Source: an uncultured Colwellia sp. (GTDB lineage Bacteria; Pseudomonadota; Gammaproteobacteria; Enterobacterales; Alteromonadaceae). From it: DNA of 64,000 bases. Made by a program: the position numbers and the translations under genes. The notes under the pieces were generated by a model. That model saw only the letters and a list, made by a program, of their open reading frames with translations. It was not told the DNA's origin and ran no database searches. Numbering within the stretch: the first letter of the stretch is position 1; each line of letters opens with the position of its first letter. The stretch lies in contig CAJWBY010000004.1 of assembly GCA_913020705.1 (NCBI GenBank), positions 1 to 64,000 on the forward strand, in the 5' to 3' direction. Below are positions 58,401 to 64,000 of the stretch, in pieces.

Positions 58401-59035
58401 ATTTGGGCGCTGGCTTTACCTTAGCAACTCACGATTTAGAAATTCGTGGTGCTGGGGAGTTATTAGGTGAAGGTCAAAGTGGGTCGATGAGTCAAATAGG
58501 TTTTACCTTGTACATGGACATGCTGGACCAAGCTGTTTCAGCACTAAAACAAGGTAAAGAATTATCACTTGATAATATTATGACTGCCAAACAAACGGAA
58601 ATTGAATTACGGGTACCTGCCTTATTGCCAGATGATTATATTTTTGACGTTAGCTTACGATTAAGTATTTATAAACGTATTGCAAGTTGTGGAAATAAAA
58701 ATGAACTTGATGAAATTCAAATTGAATTAATTGATCGTTTTGGTTTATTACCTCAAGCAGCTAAAAATTTAGTACATATTGCGAAGTTACGTTTAAAGGC
58801 TCAAAAAATCGGAGTTTCTCGTATTGAAGCTGGTCCAGCAGGCGGCTCAATTGAATTTAGCAGCGAGACAAAAGTGGACCCTATGCTTATTATAGGGTTA
58901 ATTCAACAACAACCTAAGACTTATAAAATGGTAGGCGCTAATAAACTACAATTTAAAATTGTAACTGAAGACAGTAAATCACGCTTTATATTAGTAACAT
59001 CTATGCTAAATGATTTAGTAAAATCTAAAAAATAA
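55493..59035 (+). CDS. mfd: Transcription-repair coupling factor Mfd
   Basis: A 1180-residue ATP-dependent DNA translocase that removes RNA polymerase stalled at lesions and recruits UvrA. The N-terminal UvrB-homology region (LPICLFPDWETLPYDNFSPH) is followed by the polymerase-interaction domain (GQPVVHFEHGIGRYMGLQTI). The helicase motifs are GDVGFGKTEVAMRAA (Walker A), DEEHRFGVKQKEK, TATPIPRT and QLRGRVGRSHHQAYAY (VI). The C-terminal autoinhibitory domain ends the protein. The ATG is preceded by AGAGAAATC. Confidence 0.98.
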   Translation: MSKTANLFEPVLTKRRGKHADKKHWTNLLGSSDTLAIYHGAINADAPMLLLTHDTQSALRFEQELKSLNNKLQLPICLFPDWETLPYDNFSPHQDIISQRLATLYQLSNMKNGIIIVPVSTLLQRLAPTQYLRTNSLIVKVGDKKDLHQMRQNLESSGYRSVEQVMEHGEFSARGAILDIFPMGCKTPFRLDFFDDEIEDIRLFDPENQRSSDKMDEINLLPAHEFPTDEDAISLFRRQYREQFPSKIHKESLYHQVSDGILPAGIEYYLPLFFQETSTLCDYLGENIRVMVSGNIDKAIEQYWLDIEYRFEERRYDPTRPLLPPKSLFLNSDEFYSALKPFDRISIEKSPVASQLKEPSDEDVEKSKAGHIRFDITPLPDITINHQLKQPFELINSFISDKETPDKILFIAETQGRRESVLELLERNHIKPKYFDDIESFVESSEKLGITVNTLRSGFTFQSKGTAKKNAIALITEDELLGERVKQSRRRTKQQNIQADAIFKNLAELSMGQPVVHFEHGIGRYMGLQTIENGGITTEFLVLIYAGESKLYVPVGSLHLISRYSGADADSAPLHKLGNDTWSKAKQKAAEKVRDVAAELLDIYASRANSKGYQFKRDKAEYQAFSDSFGFEETFDQEQAIKAVVSDMLSEKTMDRLVCGDVGFGKTEVAMRAAFVAVNDGKQVAILVPTTLLAQQHYENFRDRFANLPVSIEVLSRFKTAKEQNVVIANVESGQIDILIGTHKLLQNSIKYKDLGLLVVDEEHRFGVKQKEKIKQLRSNVDILTLTATPIPRTLNMAMGGMRDLSIIATPPAKRLAVKTFVRERDDALIRESILREILRGGQVYFLHNNVDTIDKTAADIQKLLPEAKVTTAHGQMRERELERIMGDFYHQRYNVLVCTTIIETGIDVPTANTIIMDRADHLGLAQLHQLRGRVGRSHHQAYAYLLTPHVKRLTKDAKKRLDAIASLEDLGAGFTLATHDLEIRGAGELLGEGQSGSMSQIGFTLYMDMLDQAVSALKQGKELSLDNIMTAKQTEIELRVPALLPDDYIFDVSLRLSIYKRIASCGNKNELDEIQIELIDRFGLLPQAAKNLVHIAKLRLKAQKIGVSRIEAGPAGGSIEFSSETKVDPMLIIGLIQQQPKTYKMVGANKLQFKIVTEDSKSRFILVTSMLNDLVKSKK

Positions 59036-59108
59036 CAGTAAGATAGAATATAAGACTCAATGCCTTAGTTTAGAGTAATGAGGCAAGTCATAACTCTTTG
59101 GATGATTA

Positions 59109-60644
59109 ATGAAATTAAAACACTTAGCGTTTATCTCGACAGCGCTTATATTTTCACAACAATTAAGTGCGGCTGATAATAAAGGTGCCGATCGCTGGTT
59201 TGAGATGGAAGTGATCTTGTTTAGTCAATTGGGCGACAAAGAGCAATTAAAAGAGCTATTTCCTGAGAATGTAGTTTTACCAAAATATAAAGAAGTCATC
59301 GATTTATTAGGACCTTATCTTAATCCCGATATTGCCAGTTTAAAAGAACTTATCCCAAGCTGTGATAATCCAATTTATCCTGAGTCATTCCTCAATCAAG
59401 CAATAACACAGATAAAAAAACAGCCTTATTATGTGGAAAAAAGTTTAGTTGAACTGAAAGAATCAATCATCAATCTAGAAAACGATGCTTTAGGAAGTTC
59501 ATCTCAAACAAGCTCTAGCGATGGCACTCATACGCAAAATACAGAAGAATATAACGAACAAAACAATATTGCCGATTTAGCAATAGATACCGACGAAACC
59601 TATTATTCACACTTATCAGAACAACCATTAGTATTAGCATTAAGTGCCGAACAATTAGAGCAGCAAACGTTATTACTTAAAGAAGCAGAAGATGAGTTTT
59701 CTCCTATTCAATTTAGCTATTCTGATGAAACAGCTTCTTTTACTCAACAAATATGCACAATATCGATTGAAGAATTCAAAGAACTTAACCAATCGATGAT
59801 AAATAGTACTTATGAAAACTATACTGCTTTTAATATAGATAAAGTTCCCTCTACAATTAATAACGCCGAAGATATTTTTAGTGATAATGACTACTTACTC
59901 AGCTCGGAATCATTACAACTTACAGATATTGTTAAACAACTGAGCCGCAGTAAAAACTTCAAACCATTAATGCATTTTGGCTGGCGTCAAAAAACAAAAA
60001 CTAAACGATTAGCTGTGCCAATGAAAATATTTGCAGGTGAAAATTTTGGCTATCAATACGAGCAAGAGTTACAAAAATATCAACAACAACTTATAACTTT
60101 AAAAGACCAAGAAGATATTTTACATAATGCTTTATATAGCGACACAACAGTTGCTGAAGAGCTATCAGAAGAAGCAATCAAACAACAAGCACTCAGTGAA
60201 CGTTTACAAGATCTTATTATAAAATTACCGAACTTGCCAACGGACACAATAAGCTTGCTCGATGAAGTGAACAAAGATATTAGTCTAACAAATACAATGT
60301 TAAATCCAAGCAACATGCTAACAGCTCCCACCAAACCTCCACAGAATTGGACACTTGAAGGTTTTTTAAAGGTGGAAGTGGATTTCTATTTACATATTAC
60401 TGCTGATATTAACGTAATGAATATGTCGTTAGCACAATTAGCAACACAACAATTATTACCGGTTGATGCTGAACAGGACGCAATACAATTAAAAACAATA
60501 AATTTAAAACAAGATAGACGTGTTCGCAGTAAAGAGATACATTATTTTGATCACCCATATATGGGTATGATTATTAGAATTCTCCCCTATAAAAAACCTA
60601 TTGAAGAAGTTGAAGAAACTGAAGAATCAACCTCCTTGAATTAA
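59109..60644 (+). CDS. csiV: CsiV-family periplasmic protein
   Basis: Exported protein of 511 residues with signal peptide MKLKHLAFISTALIFSQQLSA. The N-terminal WFEMEVILFSQLGDKEQLKE and the C-terminal LEGFLKVEVDFYLHITADI, then HYFDHPYMGMIIRILPYKK, are the conserved CsiV blocks. Vibrio CsiV takes part in the cell-wall D-amino-acid response. The long middle part is acidic, variable and probably disordered, and makes the protein longer than the Vibrio form. The position right after mfd supports the call. Confidence 0.85.
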   Translation: MKLKHLAFISTALIFSQQLSAADNKGADRWFEMEVILFSQLGDKEQLKELFPENVVLPKYKEVIDLLGPYLNPDIASLKELIPSCDNPIYPESFLNQAITQIKKQPYYVEKSLVELKESIINLENDALGSSSQTSSSDGTHTQNTEEYNEQNNIADLAIDTDETYYSHLSEQPLVLALSAEQLEQQTLLLKEAEDEFSPIQFSYSDETASFTQQICTISIEEFKELNQSMINSTYENYTAFNIDKVPSTINNAEDIFSDNDYLLSSESLQLTDIVKQLSRSKNFKPLMHFGWRQKTKTKRLAVPMKIFAGENFGYQYEQELQKYQQQLITLKDQEDILHNALYSDTTVAEELSEEAIKQQALSERLQDLIIKLPNLPTDTISLLDEVNKDISLTNTMLNPSNMLTAPTKPPQNWTLEGFLKVEVDFYLHITADINVMNMSLAQLATQQLLPVDAEQDAIQLKTINLKQDRRVRSKEIHYFDHPYMGMIIRILPYKKPIEEVEETEESTSLN

Positions 60645-60657
60645 AAGAAGAGATAAC

Positions 60658-60945
60658 ATGGACAAAGAAATTGAAATACAAGCAGCGGTATTCCGTCGTT
60701 TACTTAAACATTTAGATAATCGTAAAGATGTTCAAAATATTGAATTAATGAATTTAGCGGGATTTTGTCGAAACTGTTTTTCTAAATGGACCGTTGATGA
60801 AGCAGAGAAGTTAGACGTAAAGATAGATATTGATGCCGCTCGCCAGCAAGTTTATGGTATGTCTTATAAAGAATGGAAAGAAAATCATCAATTACCTGCG
60901 ACGCAAGAACAAATAGAAAAATTTAATCAGCTGCAGAAAAAATAA
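60658..60945 (+). CDS. DUF1244 family protein
   Basis: A 95-residue conserved protein with the DUF1244 signature VFRRLLKHLDNRKDVQNIEL, NLAGFCRNCFSKW and YGMSYKEWKENHQ. The two Cys in CRNC suggest metal binding, but the function is unknown. AAGAAGAG lies before the ATG; it follows csiV by 13 nt and is probably cotranscribed. Confidence 0.93.
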   Translation: MDKEIEIQAAVFRRLLKHLDNRKDVQNIELMNLAGFCRNCFSKWTVDEAEKLDVKIDIDAARQQVYGMSYKEWKENHQLPATQEQIEKFNQLQKK

Positions 60946-60960
60946 ATATTTAGCAAACCA

Positions 60961-61257
60961 TCAAATTTTAACTGAAATGGCTGTTCTAGTCGCTCGTCGG
61001 TCATTTCTGTCGCGCGACTCTAACCAACGACCTCGTTTGTGCTTCAAGAAACGGCGGTCAACAGATGAGCGTCTTTCAGGTCCGTCCCAAAAAACCTGTT
61101 TAAACGCAGTCCCCTTTTCAATATCCTTAGCTGAAGATTGTTTACTTGAGCTGGAAGTCATTTGGCGAGTATATTTGTTACGTTGGCGTTTATCTTTCTT
61201 AGCGTTTTCTATTTTCACCTGATTAACAGATGGTAATAAATCTATCAGTACATCCAC
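60961..61257 (-). CDS. Conserved hypothetical basic protein
   Basis: A 98-residue, very basic protein with no membrane or signal features. The C-terminal half, AFKQVFWDGPERRSSVDRRF then RGRWLESRDRNDRR, is of a kind I recall in other gammaproteobacteria, where PERR and DRR patterns recur. It could contact nucleic acid. It is convergent with the DUF1244 gene and lies beyond rsuA on the same strand, 81 nt away. Confidence 0.78.
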   Translation of the reverse strand: MDVLIDLLPSVNQVKIENAKKDKRQRNKYTRQMTSSSSKQSSAKDIEKGTAFKQVFWDGPERRSSVDRRFLKHKRGRWLESRDRNDRRATRTAISVKI

Positions 61258-61338
61258 TTTATTAGCTCATTACTCAGTTGTTTTTCCTCTTGTTTATATA
61301 GTCGGCAGATAAATAAAAAAGTTTAGTTTATTGTGAAA

Positions 61339-62037
61339 TTATAAAAAGCTACTTACTTCACCATCAGACAAATATCGCCATTCTCCTAACCCTACATCTA
61401 AATTTATGTCACCAATCTGTTGGCGATGCAAACCGACAACTTTGTTACCAACCGCAGCAAACATGCGTTTAACTTGGTGGTATTTACCTTCAGTTATCGT
61501 TAACAACACTTGTTTTTCGCTGAGAATTTCTAAAACGGCAGGTAAAGTGAGTTGATCTTCACCTTGCAACTGTAAACCACATTTAAACCGTTCTATCAGT
61601 TCTGCTGATTTTTCTAAGGTGATTACATTTCTTAAGTCTACACGATAGACTTTAGGGCAATGTTTTTTCGGTGAAATGATATTATGAGACCAACGTCCAT
61701 CATCAGTGACTAACACTAAACCGGTAGTATCTGCGTCTAAACGGCCTGCAATATGTAAGTCAAACGCCTTATCAACCTCAATATAATGAAGTAATGATGG
61801 ATACACCTCATCTACATTTGAGCAAATAGTATCTACGGGTTTATGCATCATTATATAGCGAGAACTTCTTGCTGTTAGTGACTCACCATTAACAGTAACA
61901 TTGTTATTTTCATGCACCTGAGTTGCAGGGTTTTTTATAATTTCATCATTTACACGAACTTCCCCCATTTTTAATAGTTTTTTTGCCTCACTTCGAGTCA
62001 ATTCGGTACTTTTACAAATAAATTTATCAAGACGCAT
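61339..62037 (-). CDS. rsuA: 16S rRNA pseudouridine-516 synthase RsuA
   Basis: A 232-residue pseudouridine synthase. An N-terminal S4 domain (MRLDKFICKSTELTRSEAKK) precedes the catalytic domain with the active Asp in IAGRLDADTTGLVLVTDDGR. The ITEGKYHQVKRMFAAVGNKV block, the RsuA form of the KxHQVKRM motif, separates it from RluB, which has NREVRR. It is monocistronic. Confidence 0.95.
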   Translation of the reverse strand: MRLDKFICKSTELTRSEAKKLLKMGEVRVNDEIIKNPATQVHENNNVTVNGESLTARSSRYIMMHKPVDTICSNVDEVYPSLLHYIEVDKAFDLHIAGRLDADTTGLVLVTDDGRWSHNIISPKKHCPKVYRVDLRNVITLEKSAELIERFKCGLQLQGEDQLTLPAVLEILSEKQVLLTITEGKYHQVKRMFAAVGNKVVGLHRQQIGDINLDVGLGEWRYLSDGEVSSFL

Positions 62038-62284
62038 GTAGAATATTCTAACAAATAAGGAAATGTTGATTATTATCCAGTGAACGATTGTAGATGTAAA
62101 CTAATGAAATCTAAATTGGTCAATGTCACGATAAAAAACGGGAAAAATGCAATATTCCCTATACCAAAATAAAGCGTAAATATAGAAATTTAATAACTTG
62201 CTAAAAAAATTACATATTTTAGGTATTATATTAATTTTGTGGCTATAATTTATCAGCAATGATGTAACCATATGGAAGTACGAA

Positions 62285-64000
62285 TTGAGCCAGATACCAA
62301 CAAAAAATAATCGTCAATATAATATAGCTATTCTTTTATTCTTACTGGCCGTAGCAATTGGTTTTATTGAATTTTTAATTATGCAAATATTACCTTGGTT
62401 GCAAGTTGAATTTCCTGATACTCCGGAGGCACTTTTAGACGCCGTATTATTAAGCCTATCTATAACACCGATTGTTTATTTATTGATTAGGAAACATATC
62501 GTAAAGGTAACATCAGATGCCTCGAATATTCGTAACAAACTTATCATTTCTTCTGGTTTACCTCTTATCATTGCCATTTCGTTAATGCTAAATATTGTTA
62601 ATAAAAAACAAGACGATATTTCTATTTCACATCAAAATGAAAGTATTATTAAGCTTGATATTAATATTGCTAAACTTATTAATGCAACAAACGAAGAATT
62701 CGAACTCAGTGCGTTATTGTTGAGTAAAAACGATTTAACTTTAGAGAGTAATCTGCAACAGAATAAGTCCATTAATGAACTTAAAAATATTCGAATTAAT
62801 GTTGATGCTTTACTGCAGTCAATAGAGGCAGGAATAGCAACAGAAAACAAAGAATCAGGGCAGTTAAATCAACAATATATTTCCAGCATTAAAGCAGATT
62901 TAGTTGATTTACGTAAAGGAATTGATAATAAAAAAATATCATGGCAACAAGTGATTAAGTTTTATATTGATTGGAAAGATCAATTTATAACTCGGCTACA
63001 TAAATTTTCAGATCAAATTAGCCATAAAGATATAGGAAAAATGCATCGCAATTTTCTTACATTATTGAAATTAAAATCATTAAACCTTCTTAGCAGTTCA
63101 ATGTTAAGTATTGCTTTTGAAAATGAAAAAATAAATATTCATAACATTGATGTTCGTCCACTCAAGTTAAGTATGCGTAACCTTAATAATCAAGAAAGGC
63201 TTTATAACGATATATTTATCTCTTCGCTTTATGAGGCTGATAAAGATTATATTATTCAAAGTCTTGATAACAGAACAATTAAGGAGGCTTTTCGACTTCA
63301 AAATGTTTTACTGGAAAGAAACACCGAACAGCTTGTTGCACGGTTAAAGACATCAATCGGTTACAATGGGCTAATTCACCAATTCAAAAACTATGTACTA
63401 CGAGATAATGAAAAATATAGAGATACGTATTTAAGGCTTCATAATGATGTTGAAGAAATTATAAAAAATCTTCAAGCGCTTAATAAATATAATAATAAGG
63501 CCGTTTATCATCTGGATAAATTTTCAGCGGTACTAAGCCAATATAAAGAAAATCTTTCCATTATTCATCAATACAGAAACCAAGGGAAATCGGCTTCAGA
63601 AATTGATCAACTTGTTATAATAAATGATGCTCCAGCCAATGAAGCTTTGGAGTACCTTCAAAATAACTTATGGGAAAATGATCCTAAATACACGTTAGGT
63701 GTGTTAAAAAGCAAAAGCATAATTCTACAAAAGATTGAAAACTTCCTTGCTGATAAAATACAGCACAAACAAAACATTTTACTTATTGAGCAAAGAAACG
63801 ACTCTTATATAACTGCTGCTACAGCCCTATTCCTAACCCTGGTAGTTATTGCTCTTTTGCTAATAATTAGCCGTAACATTAATGATTCATACCAAGAAAG
63901 AATTTCAGCACTTAAAAAAGCAGAAGAAGCAGCACAATTGAAATCAGAGTTTTTAGCCAATATGAGTCATGAAATTCGTACTCCAATGAATGGTGTTTTA
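62285..64000 (+). CDS. Membrane sensor histidine kinase, 3' end outside window
   Basis: The frame is open for 572 codons from a TTG at 62285 to the window edge; GGAAG lies 6 nt before it and no better start exists nearby. The N-terminus has three hydrophobic segments (NIAILLFLLAVAIGFIEFLI, AVLLSLSITPIVYLLI, LIISSGLPLIIAISLMLNIV). A helical region of about 400 residues follows, and then a last membrane helix (AATALFLTLVVIALLLIIS). The kinase phospho-acceptor is in LANMSHEIRTPMNGVL at the very end. This type usually continues with HATPase and receiver domains, so it is probably a hybrid kinase. The ligand is unknown. Confidence 0.85.
   Translation, partial: MSQIPTKNNRQYNIAILLFLLAVAIGFIEFLIMQILPWLQVEFPDTPEALLDAVLLSLSITPIVYLLIRKHIVKVTSDASNIRNKLIISSGLPLIIAISLMLNIVNKKQDDISISHQNESIIKLDINIAKLINATNEEFELSALLLSKNDLTLESNLQQNKSINELKNIRINVDALLQSIEAGIATENKESGQLNQQYISSIKADLVDLRKGIDNKKISWQQVIKFYIDWKDQFITRLHKFSDQISHKDIGKMHRNFLTLLKLKSLNLLSSSMLSIAFENEKINIHNIDVRPLKLSMRNLNNQERLYNDIFISSLYEADKDYIIQSLDNRTIKEAFRLQNVLLERNTEQLVARLKTSIGYNGLIHQFKNYVLRDNEKYRDTYLRLHNDVEEIIKNLQALNKYNNKAVYHLDKFSAVLSQYKENLSIIHQYRNQGKSASEIDQLVIINDAPANEALEYLQNNLWENDPKYTLGVLKSKSIILQKIENFLADKIQHKQNILLIEQRNDSYITAATALFLTLVVIALLLIISRNINDSYQERISALKKAEEAAQLKSEFLANMSHEIRTPMNGVL

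Noticed and set aside
62272..62310. ATG at 62272 as the start of the last kinase
   Set aside because: It is out of frame and stops after 12 codons; the TTG at 62285 is in frame with a good ribosome-binding site.
62632..62850. A 72-codon minus-strand frame
   Set aside because: It is antisense to the sensor kinase, whose plus-strand frame is open for 572 codons and ends in a HisKA motif.

Overview
The window looks like the chromosome of an AT-rich marine gammaproteobacterium, most likely of the Colwelliaceae/Alteromonadales. This is inferred from protein similarity and conserved gene neighbourhoods (alaA-yfbR, trp-rnm-yciO-scpA-scpB-rluB, rnd-ycgL-lytic transglycosylase-ycgN, mfd-csiV). No 16S gene is present to settle it.

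Layout. 1-5.3 kb: a tightly packed tryptophan-degradation operon (ACMSD-like decarboxylase, kynurenine formamidase, kynureninase, kynurenine 3-monooxygenase, tryptophan 2,3-dioxygenase). 5.3-8 kb: an alkyltransferase-like protein, a GAF histidine kinase and a periplasmic binding protein. 8.0-9.34 kb: an unusual insert that splits the 5' end of the ABC-F gene ybiT. The old promoter and first eight codons are stranded at 8.08 kb. The insert carries a GIY-YIG nuclease gene with two frameshifts and one small unknown gene. The intact ybiT resumes at 9343 with recoded first codons and no canonical start codon. 9.3-17 kb: ybiT, rlmJ, a desaturase, a DEAD-box helicase, gltX and two tRNA-Val genes behind a consensus promoter. 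17-24.8 kb: an S4 protein, a Kelch protein, a pentapeptide-repeat potassium-channel fusion, proS and envelope proteins of unknown role. 24.9-28.4 kb: alaA, yfbR and an HD-GYP response regulator.

28.6-31.1 kb: ilvI-ilvH behind an attenuator with a Val/Leu-rich leader peptide. 31.1-40.0 kb: a GNAT protein ending in repeat-derived sequence, then a long minus-strand run of housekeeping genes. 40.1-47.3 kb: the complete trpEGD(CF)BA operon behind a classical trpL attenuator, followed by a second Trp-rich small reading frame directly before trpE. 47.3-62 kb: an AlkB-like dioxygenase, a YadGH-type ABC exporter, glnS, a DUF885 lipoprotein, a membrane protein, yehS, mfd, csiV, a DUF1244 protein and rsuA. 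62.3-64 kb: the first part of a large membrane sensor histidine kinase that runs off the end.

The window therefore holds both tryptophan synthesis and the kynurenine route of tryptophan breakdown, and two amino-acid operons with leader-peptide attenuation. The strongest candidate for something undescribed is the small nuclease-bearing insert in ybiT. Next are the tandem Trp-rich reading frames before trpE, and a 51-bp hairpin repeat that occurs at two loci and has entered a coding sequence in frame.
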